From Taxillus chinensis (lineage: Eukaryota > Streptophyta > Magnoliopsida > Santalales > Loranthaceae): DNA of 64,000 nucleotides. Below the pieces are notes generated by a model. That model saw only the letters and a program-made list of their open reading frames with translations. It ran no database searches and had not been told where the DNA came from. Of the stretch, positions 44,741 through 56,076 are shown one piece after another. The DNA is taken from the NCBI GenBank assembly GCA_023512835.1, contig CM042092.1, positions 54,587,097 through 54,651,096 on the forward strand, in the 5' to 3' direction. The position numbers and the translations under genes are program-made. Each line of letters starts with the position of its first letter. Position 1 is the stretch's first letter.

Positions 44741-46072
44741 AATTGGGGGAGATTGTTGGATCAAACCCGAATTTGGATAATGCCGATAAAGCCTTATGTA
44801 ATTTGATCTCGAGAACTTTTGTGTTTATTTGATCATTGCGAAGGTATGTCACTAATCCAAAGATGCACTCGTGAGAGCAAAGCTAAGGACAGGATACATA
44901 ATCCTGATCCGGACAAGAGTTAGTGTCGTCAAACACTTGGTAAATAACCAAGTAACAAATACATACGGAATAAGGAACAATCCTACGGACTAAGAACTTA
45001 AAGGATAAGTGCGGAGTAAGGAAAATAAGTGCGGAGTAAGGAAAATAGATACGGAGTAAAGAAACCAGATGCGGAGTAAAGAAACCAGATGCGGAGTAAG
45101 GAATCCGAACTTATGACTCGCCCGGAGTAAGGAACTTACATACGGAGTAAGGAACTTACACACGGAGTAAGGAACTTACATACGGAGTAAGGAACTTACA
45201 TGCGGAGTAAGGAACTTACATACGGAGTAAGGAACTTACACACGGAGTAAGGAACTTACATACGGAGTAAGGAACTTACATGCGGAGTAAGGAACTTACA
45301 CACAGAGTAAGGAACTTACATGCGGAGTAAGGAACCTACATGCGGAGTAAGGAACTTACATGCGGAGTAAGGAAGCGCTGATACGGACTAAGGATTCCAG
45401 TATTGAATAGATACGGAGTAAGCAACCACTGACACGGAGTAAGGTTCCGAGCTTCATTAACTACGGAGTAAGGAAAATTACACCGGACCAAGAAGACACT
45501 GCTCCAACAAAACCGCATTTAAAGTTATCGGCTCGGCTGTCCCGATGTAAGACGAATGCATTTAGATCAAGAAGAATCTTACACGTGGATCATCCGGATA
45601 TGTGGACACAACCTTAATTGTATCTCGGAACTCACAAAGACACTTATACTCTTCAAATCCAAGATCTTGAGCTCCACAATCCGCAGCAGTCAAGGCAGAC
45701 AGATTACCGAGGGATAGTTAGTGCGGAACGCATTCCGGAACTTCAAGTTCCAAGGTTGTCTCTTAGGAATGTTTTGTATAAATATTCATACTTATACTTC
45801 ATGTAAAGGGAGCTTAAGTGAAAACAAAAACAGGATAGGAACTTGGCTAGCGTGTGAGTTCATTGTTGTAAACAGAGTGTAAGAGAGTGTTTGCTTCTAT
45901 TTTGTTGTAATCACCTTGTGATAATAAAACAAAATACTTCCACTATCTGGTTATCTTCCGCAGTGATTCTATCACTTAAACTAGATAAGTCTTTGTGTCT
46001 TGAGAGAAAAGAAAGAGTTTGAATAAGAGCCTATTCACCCCCCCCCCCCCTTTAGGCTCCAAGGGACCATCA
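44741..46072 (+). repeat. Polypurine tract and 3' LTR of the copia element
   Basis: AATTGGGGGAGAT (44741-44753) is the polypurine tract. The LTR is 44754-46072 (1319 bp). It differs from the 5' LTR by few changes, several of them one-base losses (CCCGAATTT for CCCAGAATTT; GCGAAGG for GCAGAAGG) and a C run of 13 instead of about 10. Nearly the same length as its partner. Confidence 0.95.
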
Positions 46073-46077
46073 GCGCT

Positions 46078-47279
46078 CTTGGTTGAAACGGGTTAGGTGC
46101 CATTGGATATGGAAATGGAAACCCTCCTTGCGGCAAGTATGGCGTGAATTGGGGGGTTGGCACAGGGGCAGCATAGGCAGCTACTGGTGATCCTCTATAG
46201 TACCCTGGCGCTTGTTAGAATATCGGTTGTACTGTTAGGCTTGACGGATATACCAGATTGGTCTCGCCTTCCTTCTTTTTTCCTGCCAGTGGTTGGAACT
46301 TTTTCGATGTCTCTGCGACATCACCTTTTAGCTATCCTCCTTTAATTCCACTCTCGACTCGTTCACCCGATGCGACCAAGTCGGCGAAGCTATTAGAGAT
46401 GTTACCGATCAGCTTCTCGTAGTAGACCCCTTTTAGCGTATTGATAAAAAGAATAGTGAGTTCTCTTTCTGTGAGGAGAGGTTGGACCTCTACGGCAGTC
46501 TCTCTCCATCTCCTGGCATAGTCCTTAAAAGTTTCCTCAGCCCCCTTTTCTAAGGACTGTAGGGTCAATCAGTCCGATGCGAGCTCCGTGATATGTTTGT
46601 ATTATGCCAAAAAGGATGTGGCTAACTCCTTCCAAGTCTTGATACGGTTGCCATTCAGTTGAAAATACCAGCGAAGGGATGCCCCAGTTAGGCTTTCCTG
46701 GAAACAATGCATGAGGAGCTTGTCTTCACCGGCATAAGCAGCCATCTTTTGACAATACATGGCTAGATGCGTCTTTGGACACTGAGTCCCGTTAAACTTC
46801 TCAAACTCTGGCATTTTGAACTTTGGTGGTAGCACCACTCCAACGACTAAGCATAAGTCTTGTGGGCTGGTCATGCCATAGCTGTCGATGCCTTTTACGG
46901 CTTTCAATCTTTCCTCCAGTCGTCTTACAACGGGAGACTCCATGTTTTCTTTAGGAGCTGGGGATCCCATCGCTTCCATTGCATGTCCCGATGCTGGCAT
47001 AGTGAAGTGAGTTTGATTTAGAGTTAGGGGTTGTGCCATAGTAGGGTGATATGTGGGTATCTAGCTTGGAGCTAGGTTTGGCGGCAGACCAGCCTCCTAT
47101 CCCTACTCTGGATGGTGATTTGTGGTTCCTCTTGTTGGGGTTCTTTCTCTTTCTCCAGTCAGTTTTGCCAGCATGTCCATAACTAAGGTCATTTGCCCCT
47201 GTAGGGCTTGGATACTGCCATTTAGTTCTTGTTGTGACTGTTCCAACCCAGTGAACCTATTTTCCGCTTCTTCAGCCAT
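46078..47279 (-). pseudogene. gag, 5' part, Ogre element
   Basis: Starts at the ATG complementary to 47277-47279 (MAEEAENRFTGLEQSQQELN, coiled-coil-like), followed by two stops near 47110. A second open part (47039-46602) holds PPKFKMPEFEKFNGTQCPKT and LRWYFQLNGNRIKTWKELA, typical Tat/Ogre gag. A third part (46568-46332) reads KGAEETFKDYARRWRETAVE. The TAA and TGA between the last two parts (46597-46602 and 46566-46568) are where the family has Gln and Arg codons, again C-to-T. The copia element splits gag at 46073. The remainder is at 31531-33118. Confidence 0.85.
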
Positions 47280-47700
47280 CGACTATGGTTGTGCTACCTG
47301 ATTGCGTCTGGATCTAAGGTTATAAGAGTGCGCAATTCTGGATAAAGGCTGCTACCAACCTGGGTAGAAGAGAATTTTTATTTGATTTTAAATTTTTATA
47401 TGCATGTATGCATGAATGAATATGCAAATGGTTAGATAAACAAACAACTTTATTGCAAACATTTTCAAACAAACACACAGTACAATGCAGAAATGCCATG
47501 TAGTAGCATAAGATGAGAGCTATTGCTACATGATCTTGAAACAAACTTCCAGTCATCTCCTAAGGAGCACGGCGCCTCCTTCTCTGGGGTGGTCGCTCAC
47601 CTACCTCTTCCCTTTGCTTCATTATGGTCTCGATCTATTTTTCCCTCAGCTGCAGCCTTTGAAGAGCTCCTTCTAGAGATGCTTCTAGCCTTCGGTTCTG

Positions 47701-48980
47701 CTACCTTAGAATCTGATTCTCCTGGAGGATAGCTCTCATGTCAGTAGTTAACTGTGGCTTGTGTTGTACCCTCCAAGATATGTATGCGGGGTAAATGCTA
47801 GGTTTTGGACTGTTGGGTTGGATCTTGTGTGGGGTGGACCATGCCTCATACATCTTTTGGCCTTTTTCTGTAAGCAGAGTTCTATTGTAAGTGAAGTCAC
47901 AATCTTCCATGCCAAATAGCACAGGGATAATCTGATGATGCCCGACTTGTCTTCCTCCCTGCAGTGGCGCATAAGCAGTTCCTCCCCAAGGACCTAAGAG
48001 TAGAACCCAATTGTAGTCCCTGCAGCTATATGTCATGGAGACCACCGGCATCCAAGGAGCAGTCCAGGTAATGTCATCTTCTGTGAGGTTCTCTAATTTC
48101 TTTTTCCAGTCTTCAAAGGCCTTAGGTAAGCTCCACTTGATGAGCAGAATATCCAGTAGTGTCGTGGGTGGCACCTGGTACACAACAGAAAAACGAGGAA
48201 CACTACAAGGGAAATGACCTTGCAGCCAGGTGCATAGGACAGGCAGGCACCCCATGAACTGTCCCGAGCCCTTACTCCTCAGATAAGTAAGAGATCGAAT
48301 GGTTTCAGCTAGTATAGCAGGAGCAGGGTCACATCCTGTAAGTACTTGCTGAATTAAATCCACAATTGCTCCATCAATGTGGGCCGGAATCCTTGGGAAG
48401 ATAATTAGCCCGTATATGGCTAGTGTAAGCAGCTTGTGCATCCCTGCTTGTGTTGCGGTTTGTATCATTTCTTTGATTGTTGCCCATGGAAGATATTCTC
48501 GCCCACCATAGGTTATAGCCATTGGTGAGTCCCAAACTAGCTTTCCTATTATCTCAGCAAAGGCCCTTCGATATGATTTTCTAGGATCCGGTAAATAAAT
48601 CTTCCTTTTGTTTTCCACCACTGGGATATCCAGTAATCTTTTGTATTCTTCTATGGTAGGAACAAGATCTACACCATTGAAGTCGAAGCATCGCCGTCGA
48701 GGTTCCCAGAAATATATTGCTGCCCCAAGCATATCCTTGTCAGCGAGTAGCTCAGTCACATTGAGCAAATCTCCAAACTACTGTATATAGATGCTTTTCC
48801 TTTCGTCTGACCATGGCCTCCATATCGTTTGTACCTCCTTAGTGTAGTCCAATTGATCTTCTATGATAACCTGTCCTGCCTTGTGGGCTTCTCCTGGTGG
48901 AAAATCTCCAAGGCGAAGTTGGATATCCCTAGATGCTTGGGCCACCACTGCAACAGCCTCCTTATCCTGAAGGGCCTTTT
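47701..48980 (-). pseudogene. Ogre-type ORF1 (DUF7745-like), degenerate
   Basis: A 355-codon open part (48768-47701) carries FWEPRRRCFDFNGVDLVPTI and EEYKRLLDIPV, then KLLTLAIYGLIIFPRIPAHI, LAETIRSLTYLRSKG and WLQGHFPCSVP. This arrangement matches the extra protein coded before gag in Ogre elements (DUF7745-type); its role is not known. Upstream, beyond a TAG at about 48777-48779, the same frame continues with DIQLRLGDFPPGEAHKAGQ up to a TAA near 48974, so the original started further up. It ends 400 bp before the gag start. Confidence 0.75.
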
Positions 48981-49602
48981 AGGAGATGACTGAAAGTTGT
49001 CATGCCTATATGAATGTTGTGTTATGCATGATGACAAGTTAGGATGACAGGTAAATATATATCAGGGCAAATAGACAGGATAAAGAATAAACCAATAGTA
49101 AGGCAAATAATATGTGCGATAGATGGCTTAAGGACTACCCTACAAAACAAAGATTAGCATGGCATAGAATGAGCAAACAACATGTGGGTCAATGCCCCTG
49201 ATGGGCGTCTATTGCTAAACCTATCTTATTCGTTAGTTCCCAAACTTCCTCTGTAGAGGGCTCCGTAAACCATGGGGTTTATTGGAGGGGGGCCTTAAAA
49301 GGACGAGCCTTAAAAGAACCTCAAGTTTGAGTGAGGAGTTCGAGGCCCCTTTGCGGATAATGATCAACGCGCAGGAGACCGTACTAAACCTCGCTAACCT
49401 AGATTGTGATAAACCCGGGTATAGGGTTATGCATGAATGCAACAAGTAGGGAAAGCAGAAAATCACAACTATCATAGCAGTTAAAGCGTATAAATCAATT
49501 AACAGTTATGTAAAACATAAGTATACACAAATAAGTGAGTAAAAACAAAAATAACCTCCTGTTCCTAGTGTAAGACCTAATTCTCTAAAGTTTTGAACAA
49601 TG
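48981..49602 (-). other. Untranslated leader of the Ogre element
   Basis: From the primer site to ORF1. AT-rich with no clear frame. Nothing else recognised. Confidence 0.6.
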
Positions 49603-49620
49603 TCCCCAGCAGAGTCGCCA
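49603..49620 (-). other. Primer binding site (tRNA-Arg type), Ogre element
   Basis: On the minus strand TGGCGACTCTGCTGGGGA lies two bases after the 5' LTR end. Ogre elements are known for a tRNA-Arg primer site of this kind. The tRNA assignment is from memory. Confidence 0.8.
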
Positions 49621-51965
49621 GCTGTCATCACTAGTTTTCGTCCGGGCCCTTTTGGGGTGGGCTCAAACTAAACTAATGGTGAGAAATTTAGAGTCGCCAC
49701 CAATTGTTTTTGGGGTACAGTTGGATACCCTCTACTTTGAGTAGTTTAAAGTGTGGTCTGCGTTATCAGAGAAGGGTTCGGGAGTTGGTTACGTGTAGGG
49801 AAGGATTGGCACCCCTACAGCGCCCTTGGGGTGAGGCACTTTTCCTAAAAAATTTCTATGTTTTTATTTAGCTAAGTTCTTTGTCAAAGTTATAGTTAAA
49901 ATTGATTTACCCTAAATTTCTAAAGGAAATCTTTTTTTTTTTTTTGTTGTGGTTATGAAAAGGCACACTTATCCATTTTTGATTATTTCCTTTTAACTAA
50001 ACCTTTTGGTTATTTTCATTTATTTTTTTTATTTCTGGTATTAAAAAACGTACTTGATAAATCTAAGAAAACATTCTTTATCATCATCCTTTTATTTATT
50101 TATCTATGTTATCCTTCAATAATAATAATAATAATAGCTTTTTCTTAAAAAAAATGTTTTTTTGTTTGTTTGTTTGTTTTTTTTATTTTTGTATATTTTT
50201 TTGCATTAAAAAAACATACCCAAAATATTTTTGTAATACTCTTGTTTAATTTTGTTTTGTTTTGTTTTGTTTTTTTTTTTTGGAAAACATACCTAAAACA
50301 TCAAAAAAAATCTATACTATATTATATTTACATGAATTAAAGAAAACATGTTTTACATCTTTGATTTTTTTTTTTGTTTTTAGTTTTTTAGTTTTTTTGT
50401 TTTTTGAAAAAACTAACCTAATAACACCAAAAAAATATCTATATCACTATATTCTATTTATGTGAATTAAAAAAACATTTTTTACATCTTTTGTTTTTTT
50501 GTTTTTGTTTTTTTGTTTTTTTGGAAAACTAACATAATAACACAAAAAATATTTATATCACTATATTCTATTTATGTGAATTAAAAAATTTACATCTTTT
50601 ACTTTTTTTTGTTTTTGTTTTTTTTTTTTTTGGAAAACTAACATAATAACACTAAAAAATATTTATATCACTATATTCTATTTTATGTGAATTAAAAAAA
50701 CATTTTTACATCTTTTGCTTTTTTTATATTGGAAAACATACCTAATAACAAGAAAAATATATTCATATCACTATATTATAAAAAAATAATTTTTTACACC
50801 CTTTGTTTTTTGGAAAATATGCCTAATAAAACTATATATTTTTTGCATTGATTTGAGTTAAAAAAAACATTTTTTTATATTTTTTACCACAACAATAAAA
50901 ACATGCAACATAGCAAAGAAATAAAAATAACTAAACTCAAAAATTAAACTATTGTGTGGTGTGTGTACCGAAATACTAAATACAATCTCTTCTCTCTTTT
51001 TTTGGTCTCTCCTTTTTTTGTTTTTTTTTACTTTTCACGCATTACAATTACAATTACATAATATACCACAAAATAAAGAACAAGCAGAAAAAAAACAATA
51101 CAACCAACTAGCCAATTAAGAAAAGCATAAGAAAAGGAACCTCAAAAAAAAATGACATGATAATAAGAAAAATATGAAACCAACTTTGGTGACCGTCGAT
51201 CCCGGTAGCAGCACTATGCCCGAGCTCTCCTATCTCCGCCGGCAACCTCTCAAGCGAGCAAATAAATCGTGCACCGGAAATTAGTTGGAAACTGCAGACT
51301 GCAGCACAAAAAAACGTTGGGAGAGAGATGTATTGGAGATTTGGAGATGTTATTATTATTTTTTTTTTGGATTTTTGAATTGAATGCTATTTTTTGGGGG
51401 GATTATGGGTAAAGCCGTAGGTGAGATGGAAAAGGAATGGAGAGAGGGTTTTTTTTGTGTGGAAGAGAGAGACGTAAGAGAGAGTGTGTGGTTATTTTTG
51501 TTTTTTTGGGAATTGATGGGTGATTGGAGAGAGTGGGAGAGAGAGAGAGGGTGATTGGAGAGAGAGTGGGTGATTGAAAAAAAAGAGTGAGTGCGTGAAG
51601 GCTTTTTTTTGGGTTATGGGGAGGAGAGCTCGTAGGAGAGAGAGAGAGATGTGAGGATTTGCTTTTTGCTTCTTCTTTTTTTGGGAATGGAAGGGATCCA
51701 TGTAGTGATTGGGGGGAGAGAGTGGAGAAATTTTGAAGAAAAATGCTGTTAGAGAGAGAGAGAGTGTAAGAAATGATTAATGTTTTTTTTTTTTTTTTGG
51801 AATGGATGAGTGGTCCGTGAGAGAGAGGGAGAGAGTTGATTAATATTATTATTTTTATTTATTGTGATGGGTAGTCCGTGAGAGAGAGAGAGAGAGTTGA
51901 TTAGTATTGCTTTTTAGTTTTATTTATTATGATGGGTAGTCCGTGAGAGAGAGAGGGAGTTGTCT

Positions 51966-52883
51966 TGTAAAGACTCGTACTTGGGTGAGGTTGGAAGTTA
52001 GGCCCGGATAGTTTGAATATTTATTCGGCAGCGTGACCTCAACACGAGCATCGAGTTATAATTATTGTTTTTTAATATGACGATTTTAATATGTTAAGTT
52101 TATTATTGGATATTAAACCTATTAATTTAATTATTTAAATTATTTAAGTAGGTGAGTATTTATGATAATAAATGTAATGATTATTATTATTATTATTACA
52201 ATTGTTGCGTTGATTATTGTTAAGGGATTATAGTGTTAGTATTTTAAATATTAGACTTTATTTTTATTAATATAATTATTTGGGATAAATTCTTATAATG
52301 AGGTATTATTATTATTATTATGTATTTGTTAGTATAAATAGGGGAACTAGGGAAATAAACCCTACGTTCCGTTTATTGTGCACAGAGCCTGATAGGGAGA
52401 GCAGTGGGTTTGAAGCCGCCGGGTGCAATCTGTCATTCGATCCTTCGAGATTAATCTCAGGTAGGTGACTCTATCCTTCGTTATTCTATGTCACAATCAC
52501 TGACAGAGATAGCATAGACATATACCAGATCATTTTTATTATGATTAAACTTACCAACTGCTGGTCTCGGTCACCTATCTCAGACCGCAAGAGGAGAACG
52601 TAGCGGGAGGAGGAGGAGTCCTTCATCCGTGCAGCGATGACGTCTTCCGCGGGTCAAGGCGGGCATCAAGACGCAAGGGAAGGGCGTGCGTGATCTGCTC
52701 CTTGGCGTGCTGCAGGGGGAACGCAGTCCCCCACCCTTTCTTTTTGACCTATTATTAACCTAATTATTATTAATCAAAAGAAAAAAAACCAGGCCATAGG
52801 GCCTGGTCTTGCGTTCGCGCAGAGGCACAGCGCAGTGGCGCGCTGTTCCATGGTGCTGCAGGGAGAGCGCTCAGCGTTGACCC

Positions 52884-52959
<76 letters not shown>

Positions 52960-54215
52960 GATTATTATTATAAAACAAAACAGGCCGCCTTATTACTAGG
53001 GCCGAGGGCGTCTTGCGCCTTGGAAAAAAAAGAGGGCGGCGGTCGCTTGCTTGTCCCCCACAATTCCTTGACTCAACGCCAGCCCTAGCAGTTGGGTAGT
53101 GTCGGGGACAGTCTTGTTCTTCATAGTATTGTGATTTTATTATACTTTATTTCCTTATTAATTAGTTTAGTGCGCTATCTTATAACTATTAAATTCGTAA
53201 TATAAATATTACTTGGACTTAATATTGATAGCTCATAATTTAATTATTAGTTGGGCTTATTTTAGTTAGTTAAATTAAATGAATGTTTCGGGCTTGTTAT
53301 TATTTATTATTTTCAATATTATTTGGGATTTGAATTGATTCTCTTAATTAAATGATCACGTGGGATGTTTCATTATCAGTTTAGTGATTTAACTATCATT
53401 TGTGATATGTTCTTATTGGAATTATTACTTGTTAGTAGCATGTGAAATTGGTGGTGGAATTGGTTGGGTTACCCATGGGTCCCACATAGGGCTGGCAAGA
53501 GGCCGCAGGTCCCCTATGTGGCAGGCAACCCAGGTCCCATATGTGGCTTGTTGTCATTAGAGACACCACAGGTCCCACATATGGCTACCAAGAGGTGACT
53601 GAGATACTTGGAATTAATGGAAAGGGCCCCCGTAAATGGATGTATTATCGGCGTGTACCTTTATGGCTGTATTGTGATGTGATGCCTTATTTGTGGTTTG
53701 ATTTAGTTTAACTATGATGGAATATAACACTACACTAGCACGAACATGCACAGATCATATAGACCTAGGGATTACTGTGATAGGACAATGGAGTTGGAGA
53801 TCACCTATTGGGCATACGTGCTCACCCCACTTTATTTTTATTTTCCTACAGGTTATAGGGAGTAGCTGTTGGAGCCACAACGGAGCTGGGCAGGACCTCT
53901 TTATGTAGGATATTCCGTAGACTTTATTAATTTGTTTATTTCCTTTCCGGACTCGGGTCCGTGACAGTTGTATTAACTGGGGTAGCCGGAACTTGTTATT
54001 TCATGTTTATGGTTGTTGACTGAGTTCAGCAATATTGTTTGGCACTGGTTTAATTGTTGGTTGATTGCATGTTGTGTTTGGGTCATTGGTAAGTACAACG
54101 CTACCCCTGTTGTAGTATTGTATAGGTGAAGTCTCCAACCCCTTGACCCCTGGAGGGGGGCCTGAGGGGCGTCGCGTCCCTAATTCCGTGGCTTTCGGAA
54201 TTTGAGGGCGTGACA
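51966..54215 (+). mobile_element. Solo LTR, gypsy family B, inserted in the Ogre 5' LTR
   Basis: 2250 bp, TGTAAAGACTCG to GGCGTGACA, flanked by TGTCT on both sides (51961-51965 and 54216-54220). The other Ogre LTR shows the empty site (GGGAGTTGTTTTTTAGG at about 24260). It is the same family as LTR B. It holds a TATA-like TATAAATAGG (52333), a donor-like CTCAGGTAGGTGA (52457) and an acceptor-like TTTTCCTACAG (53841-53851). Confidence 0.95.
52885..52971. repeat. (TTA)n microsatellite in the family B solo LTR
   Basis: About 25 TTA units and a short interrupted tail. It lies within the predicted LTR intron, not upstream of the TATA-like box as in LTR B. Confidence 0.95.
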
Positions 54216-54381
54216 TGTCTTTTAGGTATTAAAGGGAATTTAATGAGGAGAGAGAGGGGTAAGAGAGATAGATTAGTTTTTTTATTTATTTATCATTTTT
54301 ATTTTGGGTTTTTAGGTAAGAACATGAGTGTGTGTCATGGTTGGTGTATGGGTTGACTAGATGTATAGATTAAGGACAAGT

Positions 54382-54458
54382 AACGTGGCCAGCAATGCTG
54401 GCCACGTTTTTTTATTATTATTATTATTTTGCCTGTGAACAGTACACGAGTACTGTTC
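54382..54458. promoter_or_regulatory. Two adjacent palindromes in the Ogre LTR (U3)
   Basis: AACGTGGCCAGCA with its exact complement after a one-base loop (54382-54408), then GAACAGTAC...GTACTGTTC with a 4-base loop (54437-54458), then a GT run. The 3' LTR keeps the second exactly (24475-24496) and the first with changes. They lie about 600 bp into U3. Confidence 0.6.
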
Positions 54459-55053
54459 AAGCATGTGTGTGTGTGTGTGTTTTTTTTAAAGAATCTGTCA
54501 GAATTTTCCTTCAAACAAAATAAAAAATAAGTTTTAAAACAAAACAAAATTAAACAAAATATTATTTTTTTTAAACTAATGCCGGTGAAAAGCGCCCCCT
54601 TTATTATTTTTGAAAACTGGCAAACTGTCAACGGATATTGTTTATGAACAGTTTCTGATTTTTTTTTAAATTCTTTTTGTTGTTTTTTGTTTTGTTTAAA
54701 TATAGGTAATATATATATATCAAAATTCTAAAAATGACAAGAGGATCATAATAGTGAGATTCGTGACCTGATTTGAAATGCTGTCTTGAAAGTCAATTAT
54801 CGTTTGACCGTTGTTAGCTGTCTGAACGCTGTTTTGACCATAACTTTATCATTTGACCTTAGAATTGAGCGTGGTTGAAGGCATTGATTTTCAAATTTGA
54901 TTTTCTATCATCTGTAATTGTCTCTTTCCCACCCTTTGTCTTAATGGTTATGCCTCTTTATTGTTCTATACAAAGTCAATGACAGATATGGAATAATAAA
55001 GCTAAAAATGAATATATATGTCCAACCCGGACAAAATGGGGTCCAACAATTGC

Positions 55054-55110
55054 CACTCAAAAGGCATAACTATGACTAACTCATCACATCCCAAAACATG
55101 GGTCATTACA
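55054..55110 (-). mobile_element. Minus-strand solo LTR (family C'), first 57 bp
   Basis: The start of the LTR whose remainder is 20284-21847. Minus-strand start TGTAATGACCCATG at 55110, followed on the right by GAGGG, the target duplication. Confidence 0.85.
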
Positions 55111-55514
55111 GAGGGTGTGGAGACCTCTCCTGACACAAGGCCTTTTGGAGTGCCTGTGTGGCACTGCCAAGAACAAAACCAGGGATTGGGCTTGGGCCCT
55201 GAACTGGATAATATTGTGCTACGGGAGACTTAGGCTGTTACAGATGGTATCAAAGCTGGGAACCGGGTTGGTGTGCCATAGTCTCTCGGGGATATGGGCC
55301 TCCTAAGGGGGGTAGATTGTAAAGTTTGAGGACTTTGCAAGTCCCACATCGGCAGGGGAGGAGAACGAAGCGTGCCTCTTAAGAGGGCATGAAGACCTTT
55401 CCTGGCACGAAGCCTTTTGGAGTGCCTGTGTGCCACTGCCAAGAACAAAATCGGGAATTGGGCTTGGGCCCTGAACCAGACAATATCGTGCTACGGGAGA
55501 CTTGGGCTGTTACA
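55111..55514 (+). mobile_element. TRIM-like miniature retrotransposon, main part
   Basis: 5' LTR remainder to 55242 (ends CTGTTACA), primer site TGGTATCAAAGC (55245-55256, one mismatch to the tRNA-Met type), only ~75 bp internal DNA, polypurine tract CTAAGGGGGGTAGAT (55303-55317), then a 197-bp 3' LTR (55318-55514). No coding capacity, as in TRIM elements, which depend on other elements to move. AGTCCCACATCGG is a motif often seen in such LTRs (from memory). Its left end is at 20219. The right flank TGTTT is the expected target duplication, but the left copy is not preserved. Confidence 0.85.
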
Positions 55515-56076
55515 TGTTTGTTGGCCCTATATCCACCAAGGCTCTTGTTTCGCGACTACCTGATTTAACAATCACGTACATTCTCCTTCCTTCTTGACTT
55601 GGGTAATTTTACCCTCGCCTTAACTCCATTCAAGAGTTGCAAGGAACCAAGACGTGGATCACTTGCTTCTTTTTCATCTTCTTCCTTAATCATCGTCATT
55701 AGCTTCGACCTCTTCGGACACTCGAACGCCTTATGAAGTCCTTCGCAAAGGAAGCAAGAGAATTTTGGTCTCTCCCCACCCTTGGAACTATTTGGATTAG
55801 TTTTATACTGAGAGTCCTTAGATGAGCTAGAGGTTCTCTCCTTCCATCGATTTGGACTATCTCCCCCACGTCAATCCTTGCCGAACTTTCGGTTATTCTT
55901 CAGTGATGAAGTTGAGGTAGCCCTCTCTGTCTATTTCCATTCTAACTTATACTCAGTGAGAGATTCGGCCTCTGCCATAGCCGAAGCAAGGTCTTGTACA
56001 TTTCATTGTTTTAACTCAAGCTTCGCCCATGTCTACAATCCATCCATAAAGGCAAATAGGGAATCTTTTGTGGACA
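55515..56076 (-). pseudogene. gag-protease fragment of a gypsy element
   Basis: On the minus strand there are traces of gag (LTEYKLEWK, SQYKTNPNSSKGGERPKFSC), a zinc knuckle CFLCEGLHKAFECPKRSKL (about 55700-55755) and, in another frame, a protease start, SGSRETRALVDIG. The active site is DIG where DTG is usual. Knuckle type and order suggest a chromovirus other than A and B. The TRIM cuts it at the protease, and LTR D cuts it at 56077. The rest of the element is not in the window. Confidence 0.75.

Larger units (their letters stand above)
33119..46072 (+). mobile_element. Sirevirus-like Ty1/copia element with extra ORF3, complete
   Basis: 12,954 bp with two LTRs of 1320 and 1319 bp and perfect 5-bp target duplications (GCGCT at 33114-33118 and 46073-46077), inserted into Ogre gag. 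Order: LTR, primer site, gag with zinc knuckle, protease, integrase, RT, RNase H, untranslated segment, ORF3, polypurine tract, LTR. Integrase before RT marks Ty1/copia. Length, LTR size, RT type (VDDIIFGSTN) and an extra ORF downstream of pol fit the SIRE/Maximus (Sirevirus) lineage. LTRs are nearly identical, so insertion is recent, yet every gene carries frameshifts. Confidence 0.9.
21848..55048 (-). mobile_element. Ogre/Tat-type Ty3/gypsy element, complete, with two later insertions
   Basis: Both LTRs, target duplications (ATTGC at 21843-21847 and 55049-55053), primer site and polypurine tract are present. After subtracting the copia element (33119-46072) and the solo LTR (51966-54215), the element is about 18 kb. 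Minus-strand order: 5' LTR, tRNA-Arg-type primer site, ORF1, gag, protease with DNG active site, G-patch, probable intron, RT, RNase H, second (archaeal-type) RNase H, integrase, 3' UTR tandem arrays, 3' LTR. Extra ORF1, the intron between protease and RT, and a second RNase H are the known marks of the Ogre branch of the Tat lineage. All frames carry lesions. Confidence 0.9.
49623..55048 (-). repeat. 5' LTR of the Ogre element, with a solo LTR inside
   Basis: Same ends as 21848-25086 (TGTCATCAC on the plus strand at 49623, GTCCAACA at 55048). Without the solo LTR and its duplicated TGTCT it is about 3.17 kb. It contains T-rich tandem units (50278-50815) and GA-rich units to 51960, then 54221 onward after the insertion. 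Two palindromes lie at 54382-54458. Confidence 0.9.
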
